Positions 46,690 to 60,800 of a DNA stretch of 64,000 bases are shown piece after piece. The notes under the pieces are model-generated. The model was not told the DNA's origin, searched no databases, and saw only the letters and a program-made list of their open reading frames with translations. Both the position numbers and the translations under genes were made by a program. Positions within the stretch are counted from its first letter, which is position 1. Every line of letters starts with the position of its first letter. Source of the DNA: Plazaster borealis (Eukaryota > Echinodermata > Asteroidea > Forcipulatida > Labidiasteridae); NCBI GenBank assembly GCA_021014325.1, contig CM037462.1, positions 8,848,501 to 8,912,500 on the forward strand. Direction: 5' to 3'.

Positions 46690-48873
46690 CCTCAATATAC
46701 TTAAGTTTTTTTGATCACAGATATTGCTGCTAAATATGCATGGTAAGGTGGCTTTAAGGAGAGACAACTTATTTAGACCTCCATACTGCAGTCAACTTTC
46801 GCAATTTTGTCACTGTCGCAAATAATATGGACTTTGCTTTACTGGGATGCCCCTTATGTCAGGCTTTTGTGATTTATATTAAGTTGGTTGGTTTGATGTA
46901 AAGTTTTGAGGCTTTGATTTAGTTGGTTGGTTGATTTTCCACTCATGTGCCTTATGAACAAAGTGACATAACGGTTGATGGAAGAACAATGCTGAGCAGG
47001 GTGGGTCGGGTGGGTCGGGGTGGGGGGGGGTGGGCATGTAGCAACTTACAGGGTACTGGCAACCCATTTGAGGTCAATGATTTAGAAAATCAAAGTAACA
47101 GATCTGGTGTTTGAGTATAATTTCCTTGAACAAGACAATATTTTAGATTACAAATGTTTGTACTGAGATTCTTGGATCATAACTGATGTATAATTATAAT
47201 ACTTTTGAACTGAAATTGATTACATGCGACTGATCAAGTACACGACTGTGTGTAAGTTGTTCCCACTATGACTAACATTATCTATTGTCTGAACAACTCT
47301 GTAATTATTATTGCAAAATAATAAATAAAAATGAATGTTTGCAATCTTTTTCAGCTAAATAGCATAATTTATTTTATTTTGATGATGTGGTGTTTAAACC
47401 TTTTTGGAGAACTGAAGGCCACTTAAAATTACAAATCAGGGAAAAATTTTGCATTACAGAAATCGGCTACCAGCAGCTTACTGGACACAGCCAATGTTTA
47501 TTAGAAATCCAACATGGCATCTAAGCTTTCATTCAACTGTGGCACAAAATGAACTGAACAGAGGTACACGATTTTCTTCTGAACTCCAACTCAATACAGT
47601 ACTTAAATACAAACAGAATAAACATCAAAAGGGAATGTACACCATTTTGTTTATGTTGTTTAAAATTTATTTCTATTCAAAGTCCAGTTTTTAAGAAGCG
47701 TTACAAAAAACTGACCAGTGAAAAAGATGCTCAATCTTTCAAGCCTGTAGAACATATTTTGTTGGGCAGCAAATTTTTGTTGAACACAATTGTCCTGAAA
47801 GTAACATAATTTATAATTTTGTATCAAGTATGAACCTGCAGATTTAAAATAAAAATTATTTTCAAAACTATCACCGAAGACTGGATGCCTTTAAAATAAG
47901 TTATCATATTAAAAGGAAATCTTTAAACTACAGAACTTCATATTAGTTTTCCTGAATTGTAAATGTTGATGATGTTGGTATCAATCTACGCCCCCAAAAT
48001 GATCTGAAAATGAGTGATCCATCAAGCTGGCCCCTCCCACCATTCATCAAATACACTGGCCAATCAAAATCACTACTTTGAGCTCCACCCACAAATCTGA
48101 TACTTTAAAATCCCTTTTTAATCTGTCATGCTCACTTGATGATCGACGGAAAGCAATTAATGTATCTACCCCCATGTGCGCAATGTTGTCAGGCACTTGC
48201 TAAGGTGGGTGGAGCTTAAAGGTGGGTGGAGCTTAAAGGTAGGGTCACATTGGTAAGTACTCCAAAAAATGAATGACTATAAAAACTTACTTTGTGAGAA
48301 GCACTGTAGCTGTTGATAGTATAAACTATTTTGAGAAAGGATTCCCTTCGAATTAATATGGTTTGGATGATTTTTCACCCCAAAACATTTGAATCTGAGA
48401 AAAGATTCATGCATAAATCGTTTCTCAGATTTCTGAGGGTTGGTGTCCGTTAGCGAATGCTGTGGCCATAGATGCGGTTGGTACCTGCTGTCGCTAAACA
48501 AGGATGGATTCAATGTTCGTGTAAAAATACTGAGACAGTTTTTTGCTGGTTTTTCTCAGCAAGTAGACAGTAGACACCGTATTCAACTGAAACTTTCACA
48601 TGTGACTTTTATTGTATCTTTCTTTATAATTTCAGATTGACAAAAACCAATCTATGACCCTGCCTTTATTGATCAGTATATTAAGAGTGAACTTTGAACT
48701 CTGGAGGGGTGTCCCACTATTAAAGGGGTGCCATGATTATTCAATTCAGTTAGGAAAATAAATAAAAGAACCATGTATGTAACATCTTGCACCAATCACA
48801 GAAGTATGGCGATCTCATTCCTATAACCTTTTGCAAAATGACATCTTGTGGTTTGACCCTTGACCTTGTGACA
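46690..48873. other. Intergenic region between convergent FG-GAP gene 2 and EIF2B3
   Basis: About 2.2 kb. It holds AT-rich sequence, a G-run near 47020 and a partial subfamily II TTAA MITE at 48236-48455. Minus-strand AATAAA candidates for EIF2B3 are at 48665-48670 and 48608-48613; plus-strand AATAAA occurs near 47320. No gene was found. Confidence 0.6.
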
Positions 48874-51800
48874 TCATATCTCCATCATCCTGTCTGCAGC
48901 ACCAATGACCTCGTAGCTATATTTAGCTGTAGAGGGGAAAAGAGAGAAAAAGGAATTGCTGATAGATAAACTATGCCAGCCTGCACAATGATCATGTGGT
49001 GAATGCAATTACACAGTACACAGTCAACCCTCCTACTGTCTGACCATTCAATATCATCCACTGTGGTTTTAAATAATACATGAACTATGCCAGCCTGCGA
49101 TATGTTATCATGTGGTGAATGCATCTACACAGTACACAGTAAACCCCCCTACTGTCTGACCATTCAATATCATTTACTGTGGTTCCCAATGATACATAAA
49201 CTATGCCAGCCTGCGATATGATACCAAAATGGTGAATGATTCCACACAGTACACAGTCAACCCTCCTACTTTCTGACCATTTAATATCATCCATCGTGGT
49301 ATTGAATGATAGATACTAAAAAGTAGGGAAGCCTGCATAGACCCCTAGCATAACACGAAACGTTACAGGTACGCTGAGGTCACACTCACGTTTTTACGTA
49401 AAAAGAACAGCTATCATGCAATGATTTGCCTCCTTTGGCCTCAGTGAGGGCGCTTTTTGGCCTCAGTGAGGGCGCTTTTTGGCCTCAGTGAGGGCGCTTT
49501 TTGGCCTCAGTGAGGGCGCTTATTGGCCTCAGTGAGGGCGCTTTTGAGCGTGTGACGTCATATGCAAGGGGTCTATACGGTAACTAGGTGAATGGATCTA
49601 AACAGTACATACACAGTTACTTCTGTTAAGTACACAGTTATTCCACCATACACAACCCATTGTGCAGTTGAATGGTTTCAAAGGATAATCAACTGTGTGG
49701 AAAATATTACCAAGAGTAGGACAGTAGCTGACATGGGTTAAGTTATGAGCCATGTGTACTACAACAGGATTCACAAGTTATGTATTTCATTGTTTTTCCC
49801 AGTCGCAAAGCCCAGAGCGATTTGAACGTCCTTGAACGTCCTTGACCATTCCACATCCAAAGGAATGGGGGGGGGGGGGTAGTTCCAAGGTTTTTATTTT
49901 TTTTTGTATGGGCTGGGAAAATGATCTTTAGGCCTACTGATACCAAGCCTACAAAATCTTCCACTTGGCTTTGTGCGAGTGTCAACACAGCCCACACACA
50001 TAATGTGGAACCATTCCAGCCATGTGTTTATTGTATCATGCAGCGTCTGATGTCTGGCAAGCCTCTGAGCAGTTTCCAATCCCCCCCCCCCCACCACCAA
50101 TTAAAGGTGACTGTAACCAGAGAACACATGACCCTAAACTGACCTTTGGGTGAGAGTTTCTGTGAGTTACCGACTAGGCAGTCTTTCATCTCGATGCTCT
50201 CTCCTATGTGTGTGTTTCCACAGATAACACTGCCTTGTATGGTGCACCTGGAGAGCATCAGAAAAAACGTCAAAGACCAGGGCCCAATTTCATAGAGCTG
50301 CTTAAGCTCAAAAAGTAGCTAAGCATAACAAAATTACGCTTACGAGAATAAGGTAACCAGCAAAACTACCATGCACAAGTACAAGTCATTTCTTACATGA
50401 AGTATTACATTGTTTAAGTTTACTTTTTGGAACCCAGTTATTTTCCAACTCACCCCTCGCTGATGGTCACATGATTCATTAACACCGAGTTGATAATCTT
50501 GACTTTGTCTCCGACTGTGCAATGCTTGCCGATGATGGATCGCTTGATTGATACTTTCTCTCCGACGGTTGACCCTTCTCCTACCATGGAATCTTGCCCC
50601 ACCTGTTCAATTCACAAAGTGTCTCTTAAAACAAATGCAGAAGACGATCAGAGCAGAGTTGAAACCAACGGTTCTTTTTCAGAACCACCCCCAACTCATA
50701 TAGAGAGATTATTACATGTACATGGTGTCACCGCAAACCTTTCCATATAAAACAAATGCAGTTTTGTCGCTGCTGAACACTACAGAATGCATCCAAGGCA
50801 TCAACAGAGGGGGCTGTATATGCAAATTAGGCTAATTTGGATGAGACAAAACTTTACACACACGTGACAGAACTTGTGCTGAGATCTTGCAAAAGAAGCC
50901 AGTATTTTACCGCTGATTCATTTTGTAGGGAACCAACTCGCAAAGAAAATCAGCCAGCAAAAAATGGAGACTGTCACCACAGAATGCCTTGGTTGCAGTG
51001 GAATCACATCAATGATACTTAAACCATTGATTCTGTATAACCATCACAAAATGCCCAGACATTGCTAATATTGTTCATTTCTTTAATAAAATTTTGACAG
51101 TAAAAATTTTAACAGTAAAAATTTCAACAGAAATAACATGAAACAAAAAATGACTTTTGTGTTCAGAAATTGTGACACTATGTTAGCATACTACATTAGA
51201 AAATTTCATATAATTGGACATGACCTTTACTTTGACCTCTTTATGTGAATGGAAGTAGGTCAAACCTTGCGGCCGTTTGCAGCCACTATGGGCATTTTAG
51301 TACAAGCCACTTGTGGCCGCTATGGTCTGCAAAGGGTTTAAGAGGCCTCTATGGTCAAACTCAGTTTTGTGACAAACTCATTTTCCAATAGAAAGAGTCC
51401 TTATGAAAGTGGAAGGAAAATTACAAGTCGTTAACCTCAGGTTAAAATGGTGTAAAGCGCCATCGTCTTTTATACCCTTCCAGTGAAAACGTTGTCAACA
51501 TACAAAAACATGAAATGATGTCAATATATATGGATCTGTAAATTTGTGTACAGGGAGTTTTAGATTTAAAGTTTCCATGATGTTAAATCAAAATAGCATT
51601 GTTTTGACCTTTTGACTGATGAACAAATCCTTTGTGGAGAGTACCGACACATTTGTTGCTGACATTCAGTGACATTGTGTTTCAAATTGCTCTGAAAGAG
51701 TATCAAATGAAACGATAATTTAACGTGAGGTTACAGCTTTGTAATTTATTTGTTCACTTTCATAGGGACTCTATTTATTGGACAATGAGTGCATCATAAT

Positions 51801-54800
51801 GAGTGCATCACAAAACTGAATTTGACCTTGGAGCCCCTCTTTACCATAAGAGAACCGGGCTAATGAAAATGAAGTACAAGAAAGTAGATTCTTACTTGAC
51901 TCTTGGCCTTGATTGTGGCTGTAGGGTGGAATAACGGGTCGTCACCAAGAAGCTGCTTTTGTTGTGGGATCTGCATGATGATGGACAAGAAACAGAACAT
52001 TATAGTGCCGTGTCACACAAGCCGATTTATAGGAATCCAATTCCAGGCAATCTCCACAAAGAAAAACATCCACATTTCAATTTTCACATAGTTTTCATGT
52101 GGACAGTGAGATGCTGAAAAGAATAGACCCCTTGCACATGACGTCACAAGCAGAGCTGTGTATTGAGAGAGTTGCAACATAGAGGGACCAGTTTTCTTTG
52201 GTCACATGGTTGCTGGACTCCATTTTCAGTCCAAATAAAGCACAACCCAATGGGCAAACTAGTCTGGCACCCTGTACTTGCGCATGCATTTTTTTGGACA
52301 CAAAATGGCTTATAATCGCATGTTGTCGCAACTCTCTCAATATACAGCTCTGGTCACAAGCCCAAAACAGCGCCCTCACTGAGGTCAACAAAAACCTATT
52401 ATTGGCTGAGAGTTGTGCGCACCATTTCACATGAAATCTAGTGACTGGTATCCTGTTCATTTAATGCCTATTAGCAAAGATTTGTTAAGCAGTATTTACG
52501 AACCTGCCTATTAGCCTCACAGTAAGCTGCCATTGTGTTTGCTCTGATACAGAATCCACTGTCCATGACATATGTGTGACATCGTAACGTGTCTCCTTCT
52601 TGGAAATAGTCGGACATTGCCCCCGTGTGCTCGTTCCACGACGACATTGTCCGAACTTTCTTGGTCATGTCGTCTTCTTTATCATAGTTGAAAATATCTA
52701 ATAAAGCAAAAAATGTCACTCTATTACTCTACATTTAAAATAGTGGCTACTTATATCATGTAGTGCTCAAATCCGTCACTCAGTGATGCTCATGGCGCTC
52801 CAACATTATTACCCCTGGTCACTGGGCCATTCATTCCTTAAACCATCTTAACAGCCTGTGCTGCCAAATATGTTAAATCAATCACAAGAACCATCTCTGC
52901 CCTCAGAGGTACCCATTTACCACTGGGTGAAGAGAAGCAATTATAGTTAAGTGTCTTGCTCAAGGACACAAGAGTAATGACCGGGATTCGAACCCACACC
53001 TGATGACTCTGCCACCAGAACTTGAGTCCGATACACTACACCGCTCGGCCATGACACATGAAAGAAATAAACTGGCAGGGAGGGGGCTGGGGTGTATAAG
53101 CCACGCACTCTATGTACAATTTCACAACAATGCAAACTGTTACGAACAGATGCCAAATACATACTCAATATCCAGTTGGTAAATTGTAATGTCACACATG
53201 CCTTGACTACTTCCGGCTTCAAAACTTTGAAAAAAACCACTTCATTATTCAAAGGCATTACTTATTAGAGAAACTGATAATTCTAACAACTTCAGTCTCT
53301 GCAAGCATTATGTGAACTGCATGTCCGATTCTTGTTTCTTTTCTGACTGACTAAATCCTCAAAGAAAGTGAACATATATCATTGTTTTTTGGAAGAGTAA
53401 ATTAATCCTATCCTCTTTTATTCACTAAACACACACACTGGGTCCTAACCAGTGAAAATTTCATCAAGCCCAGTCGTCAAGTTTTTCAAGAAAAAAAAAG
53501 AAAGACAAAAAAGACTTTGTGCTTTGTGAATGATTTTGTGCTTGTTCATATCAGCCTCATTTCGATTGATGTAATCACAATAAGCGATGGTGATTTGGCG
53601 GGTCTTCAAATGCTATTTCCTCAACTTTGACATTATTTCATGAAATGTTGGTATCAACGAGCTTTCAAGCTGAAGCTCGTTAATTTTTCTCCCACTAATT
53701 AAGAATCCTTTCCTTTGTCTATTCACCTGAGGTCATCATCACAATAATCTTGGTTGCGCCATTTTAGGAATCAATGTCCCCGTGTGTCAAACAGTGTAAT
53801 GTGCACTTTAGGCGATGTGGTGTTTACACGCTTCCCATTCTTTTAAAGGGTCTGTATACGTTTGGTAATGACTCTGAAAATTAATGGCAACAAAAACTTA
53901 CTTGGTTAGAAGTACAGCAGCTTTGGATAGTATAATGAGTTTTGAGAAACTTTTCACTTCGAAGTGCTGCGGTTATGAAAAAAGATATCACCTATTATCC
54001 CCTAAAATTTAATCTGAGAAACATTACGGCTGTTAAGCTTCTCAGAGTGTGTATTCCAATGCAGATTATTCTTCCTGCGTGGACATAACCCCTCCAGATT
54101 TTTGGCAATATCTCAAAAACGCTCCAACCTTTTGAAATTAAATGTACACAGGTTAGTTTTATGGTATATATCTACAACTTTATATGATTGAAAAAAACAA
54201 TGGGTTCCAATTACTAAATGTGTACAGACCCTTTAAGTGCGATTTGACTCCCAAAATTGTGAGCGTGGCAGACATTAGCCTTGTTTGACGTGGGTTCGCA
54301 CCCAAGGGGTCAATAAAGGATAGTTTCTGACCTGATACATCCAGCTATTTTTAAAAATCATGGTGACTTGGGGGTGAAAAGGGAGTGAAGTGGAAGTTTA
54401 TTTACCGTCAGTTTCTTCAGTGTCGAGAGGTTCTAAGGAGTCAGGCTCTGTGGGAACAATTTGATTTGTCCTGCGTCGTGAGAACTGTTTCTTGACGAGG
54501 TGAGGTATCAGTTCTCCTTTCACTGTTGAGTAAGAACTGAAGAATGGAAGAGATAAATCAATAACAATTAATAAGAAAAGGTTTTGATAAATGTAATATT
54601 TGGGTGGAATGGGTGGCTGGTGCACTCGCCTCTCACCACTGTGGTCCTGGTTCAACTCCCGGCTAGGAGCACATGTGAGTAGAGTTGTGCATCGGTTCAC
54701 TCCTGTAACTAAAGGGTTTTTCTACAGGCCCTCCGATTTTCCTCCCTCCAGAAAAATTAAACACTTCTGGCTGTGTTCTGTGGTCATATATGGGTCGATA

Positions 54801-57800
54801 TGGCTGCCTGCTAAAAGGCGCCTTTACATGCCTGCGACACGACCATATATTGTAGCCACGCCCTTCGCAGTTCAGCTTTTCATCTGTGAGATTAGCCTGC
54901 AAAAGTATCATTATTATATGCCTAATTTTTTAACAGAGTGGACGCTTACAAAATATCTTGATGAGAAAACGGTAAACATGAAATTCAAAGCACTTTGGTT
55001 GACAGAACAGGTGACTGTCAATTTTTATCTTACTTCAAAAAATGATAAGCAAAAAACCTGAAACATTAACAAATATGTTAGAGACCATTCAGTAAACTTA
55101 TCAATTAAAAAATATATAAAAAAATTATTAAATAAAATTGGGGTGGTTGGTTGGTTCAAAGAAATTTTGAGAAAAAAAAATTGTTAAACAGTGATAACTC
55201 TGAATGGCCGGTAACTGTCGTTTGTTGTTTACACAACAATGGCCCCTCTATCCAGAGGATTTTGAAATAAAAGGGAAAATTAATTATTTTAAGAGGAGCT
55301 ATGCTGGGATTCTTACCTCCCTACTTTGTTGTCTGCCAAGAAGTCAATGATCCATTTCTTTAAGATGTACATGTGAGCGTCCATTAACCGTGTCTTCACT
55401 TGTATGAAGGGATACCTAAGGAGTATACAAGATGCAGCTTTGGTGAACACCCTAATTATTGTTGTTAAAATTCAAAGTACCGCATTGATAACAACCCAGA
55501 AAAGAACAAAAAACACGATTAAGGAGCAACTCAAAAGACAGAAGGGTAGGGATGTTCTAATTGGATTAGATATAAAGTACTAGCTTGCGTGCACATGGGC
55601 TGTTTCGTTGGACTGGCGGAACATGCCATTGGAATTCTGGAAAATATTGCTGCGCGTATTCACTGGTGTAGAATTGGTCCCGTACTTTGGCACAATGATG
55701 CTGGCTAGCGGAACGTTCTGGTGCTTCAATGGATTGAGGGCATGTGCCCATGGCAACGTTCTTTTGTGCCTAGAATGTGCCCGACTTTCAGGCGCTCGCT
55801 TAGTGTGAATCTGAAAGCTCACTCATTACAAAAAATAAGACCAGTACCAGTACCAAACCAAGTTCTCATTGTTGGGTCATCACAGTGTGGGTTCGAATCC
55901 CGGTTGTGACACTTGTGTTCATGGGAAAGACACATCGATTCTCATCACCCAGGAGAAAATGGGTAATTGCGAGGGTAGAACTTGTCAATGTGAATGATTA
56001 GCAACCTGCGCACCATTTTGGCTGCTAGTGCTGCATACTCTAAAGGAGTGGAGATGATTTCAGGAATGCTTAGAGGCCCTATGAACTGGGGTAGTAGTAG
56101 TGTAAGGTGCTTTGATACAATCTTTACAGGGTTCTCCCCAGGATTTTTCAAAACTGTGGGGCATTCTGGACCCAAATACTGGAACGTTGTCCAAAGTACA
56201 CTGAATTGAAACTGAGGTCCTCGGAATGTTTTTTACTTAGTGTTGATCTTTGGTTCTAAAAGCCCTACTGTACAATCTAGGGCATTCTAAATGGTTTTAT
56301 CTTTACGTTTTTTGTAAATTTGATATGAAGTACCCCCCCCCCCCTGCCCCCCCAAAAAAATTTGAATGTATAATTGTTTTTTCTTATCGTCCGTAAATCG
56401 CATGTATCGGCTGTAATTGGCATGTATTTGCCCGCAATTTGCATGAATCGGCCTGATTTCACTAAGCTTGTGCATGCGGAGAACCCTGGTTTAAAAGTGC
56501 CCAATAAATACCTGCTATACAAATTAAAAACAAAAAACCTCCCCAGAGACACTTAACCATGATTGCTGCCTCCTTCAGATGGGACAAAAGGCCAAAGGTT
56601 ATTTGTGTTGTGTAATGCTGTACAAAGATTGTGCAATAACCCTTTACCCACTAGACCTTAATCCTCCAATATCCTCCTCTTCTACGTCACTCCAAACCAA
56701 ATTGTTTGGACACGCCCTAATTGGATTGCCTTACCCAGTGGTTTAATCACTGGGTCAGGCAATTTCTATTTGGGCCAACAGCCCTCAGCCCTTCTGAATC
56801 CTTCATTTCCATCATTTTGGCAAAGAGCATATAAAAGGATTTGAGAAGGTAAGGGTTAAAGGCATCGTACACGTTTGGTAATTGGAACCCACTGTTTGTT
56901 TCAATCCTATATAGTTGTAGATAAATACCATAAAACTAACCTGTGAAAATTTCATTTCAAGAGGTGGTAGTGTTTTTGAGATATTGCCGAAAATCTGGAG
57001 CGGTTTGTCCACACAGGAAGAATAATCTGCAATTGGAATACACAATCTGATAAACGTTACTGCAGTAACGCTTCTCAGATTCAAATTTTTGGGGATAAAA
57101 AGTGATATCTTTTTCCATATCGCAGTACTTTGAATTGAAAAGTTTCTCAAAAAGCATTATACTATCCAAAGCTGCTGTGCTTCTTACCAAGTAAGTTTTT
57201 ATTGCCATTAAATTTCAGAGTCATTACCAAACGTATACAGACCCTTTAAAGAACAATCCTCAGTCTTAAAAATCATTCCCAAACTCCAACCTACCTTCTA
57301 AGAACCGATTTCCGGACAGACAGCGCTTCATCGATGTCCGCTTCAGCTGCTAGTAATAATATTCTTCCCCCTTTCTCGTCTAAACCAACGATGTCTCTTT
57401 GTTCTGTCGCAAAAACAAATTTGACAGTGTTTTGTTTTTTTCTTTGATCCAGGGGGGATGAAGGTAAAAGCTGAGACAAAGGATTGATAGGGTCAATAGT
57501 ATATACCTAAATGTAGATGACGTCACTGGAGTAAGGCACCCTCTTGTAGAGGTCAAAGGAGGGTCAAAAAGAGTCTCCGAACACACCTCTCCATGCCAAC
57601 CCTAGACTGGTCCCCCGTCTTTATCCGCAAGACAGGCACTGGTCTTACAGGCCCAATGATTTCATTGGATACAATGATTTCATTGGATAAACGTGCAGTG
57701 ATGTCGGCTTTCCATATCTGTGTTATGAATGGCCCGAGTTGATGTAGTTTGTCAGCTTGCACTTTCGATCGTCTGCATGCAGCGTGTGCATAATGTTTGT

Positions 57801-60800
57801 ACATGCATGTAATGTTGTTTTATTCACTATGTACGTGTGATTTTACTGTGAATCGCTGTGTTAAATGGATGCAAGGTCAAAGGTACATCTGGCAGGATTT
57901 GGCTAGGCAGGTATCTGGCGTTATTCACGAGCCTTGAAGTGTTCAGGCTAAGCCAACACCAACATTTCCTGCTACAAAAAGCAAACATCTGGGAACAATT
58001 TGAAAGCTTTGCTTACTGTGCAATTCTGTCCTTACAGTATACATTCTCCGCTTAAAGGTTTACCGCCGAATTTCTGTTCTAGCTGTGTAAGCAAAGATTG
58101 CATAGTTCTGTGCACGCACTCTAGCAAGAAAGTCCTTGCTAATCTGTGAAATACACCCAAGTTAGGTGCTTATTTTTCTTCTACCGTAAGCATTGATTTG
58201 ATCGCATGTGGTAAGCAGAGACAAGAGACAAGAAATTTGGCCGTGCTTATCTCATACACGCACCAATGGGAACATGGACAAACCAAACGCTCCTGCTTTT
58301 CAGTATCATGAATTTCGTATCGAAAATCCACTGACCCGTTTTCCTCTTGGATTTCGTTCCTGGAACCGAAACGCCCTCTGTGGACTGCTCGGGCATTGCG
58401 TGCAGTAATACTGTGAGTGAAGCATCATAAGTTCTGTGCACATCCGCTAATAGATGTAGTTCTACGTCAGTGATCAGATCACAGCTCACTACAAGTACGT
58501 CAGTCTGCAAAGAAAAATGGCAAACAATGCAGAAGAACCTAGCCCTGGGCACAATTTCATAGAGCTGCTTAAAGCACAAAAAGTAGCTGAGCGCAACAAA
58601 ATTTTGCTAACCAGAATAAGGTTTCCAGCCAAACTACCATGTCACGTGTACAATTTGTGACTGGTATCCTGCTCATTTCTGCTTAGCAGAAAAAATGTTA
58701 AGCAATATTTTCTGCTTAAGCAGCTCTATGAAATTGGGTTCATGTTGGACTCCTCCGTTACGGTGCAGCAGAGACTGGCGTCCTACCAGGCGTCCTACCA
58801 TCACGCATACACAAAAATGAGAAGATCTTTCACATGTCAAAGCCATATTGGTATTTCTCCGATTGAAAACCATGCAACTAAAGCGAGGCTGGAATCCAGC
58901 CTCACCTTGGATGCAGGTAAAAATCAGTTTCCATTGATTTAACCCTCCAATCCCTGTAGGAGGTTTAAGGTAAAATATATAATTGCTTCTAACAGTATGC
59001 TCCGCTAGTCTTCAGGGATCTCAGAACCAAAACTTGACCCAAAACAGATTTAATTTACAAGGTCGTTACCCATAAAACCCACTCTGTTCTTTAAGAGCAA
59101 TGATGTTTCATTCCTCCACGCACCTTAATCTTATCGCGAATGAATCTCAATGATTCTGCCGTTCCCCAATCGTCATCGCTGGGTATCGTCACGATGTCCA
59201 GCCGGATGGAGAGTTCACTGACGGACTGAAGTGCTTGGATGAGGTGAGGCTTTACCGACTCAAGCGTGATGATGATTACGCCTACATAGTTCATAAGGGT
59301 AACATGCAAAGGGTAAAAAACATTTGTCCACGGAACTTTGGAATTACACAGGATTTCACAGAGGATGAAAACATTACTATCTAATTCCTTGAGCTGATTT
59401 GTAACAATTTGTGTTTAAAGCACAAAGACAACATTGGTAATTGTCAAAGAACAGTATCCACACTTTATGTGACCTAACATATACATGAAATAACAAACCT
59501 GTGAAAGTTTTAGCCCAATCCGTCATTGGAGTCACAAGAAAATAGTGAAAAACCCAATTAAATGTTTTCACTGTTTTCAAACATCAGGTTTTGGACTTGC
59601 GAGATCAGAACTAATTGTTTTACTCATTTCTGAAAAACTATAGCATTCCAAGCAAAAATATTTCAAGGAAGTTTTTCACCATGACCATCTTTATACCATG
59701 TAAGTTATGTGCAAATCTGTGAACATTTATATTTTCACTCTTACCAATATTGTACATACCCTTTAATATATTACTGACTTTTTTAAAACGATTTTGGTGA
59801 AAGATGTTGCCTCTTTTTTTTGTCTCAAACTTAATGAGCTTTAAACCTGGGAACCAGTGGAGTCAAACAATGAAGCTGAGGTCTTATCCGAATTAGCGGC
59901 TACAGCTACGACTGTTGCTAAGGGTGTTGCTAAGTACATCCTATACTTCAACGCATGGTGACGCAGAAATCTAGCCGTAGCCAAAGCTGTAGCCGCCAGT
60001 TCGGACACGGTTTAAACATGAAAAATGTTTTTAAAAAGCAAACCCTGTCGACATTTTGGGAGCAAAGTCTCTGTGAGTCCCATCAACAGAAAAAAAACCT
60101 TGCCACAGGATTTGGGCAAGTTTGAGTTTATTAAAACCCTCAGGACTAATTACGTAACTATTGCCAGAAAGTTTAGCAACCATGAGAAACTATTGAACTG
60201 CCGGGGTTGTGTACGGTGACACAGCTGCGTACAGAACTTGTTGTGTACTGTGTAGATGCATTCCCCACATGATATCATATTGTAGACTGCATAGTGTATC
60301 TAGCATATAAATTTGTTTTGGGTTGAACAAAGACAAATTGACTACAACTGGATTTGAACCAATGACCTCCGGATTAACGTGCTGGCACCCTACCAACTGA
60401 GCTATCTAGCCCTACGTTAGAGTCTCCCTATTTTGTCAATATCTTTGTTCAGGGCTGCCATTCAGAAGTCATGCAACCGTCTAGCTATCGTGTAGCCAGG
60501 GATCACACCCAAGTTTTGGATACAACCTGGGATGCGGCAGCTAGGGGATCACCTTAAGGGGATGCGACTTTTTAAAACCACGTTGATGATATTCTATGGT
60601 CGGACAGTAGGATGATTTTAAGGTTATTATCCTAAGTTACCAGCTCAGTACTCTCTGACTTACTTTCAAAGCCAGCTTTCTCCAGCATGTTGACAGGGTA
60701 CCAGACCAACGGCCTGTTACCAACCGGAAGAAGCGCTTTCGGGACGCTTGCTGTAAGGTCAGTCATACGGGATCCCCGGCCCCCTGCCATTATCACTGCT

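Noticed and set aside
49085..49294. Small repeated frame ([16 protein letters not shown])
   Set aside because: Translation of the ~118-bp satellite, repeated in step with the unit.
52970..53062. Possible tRNA-Ser/Leu gene
   Set aside because: The tRNA-like part runs directly into the family A SINE body.
60340..60412. Possible functional tRNA gene on the minus strand
   Set aside because: A- and B-box-like words are present, but the acceptor arms do not pair well and the flanking sequence is shared with another dispersed copy, so it is a SINE head.
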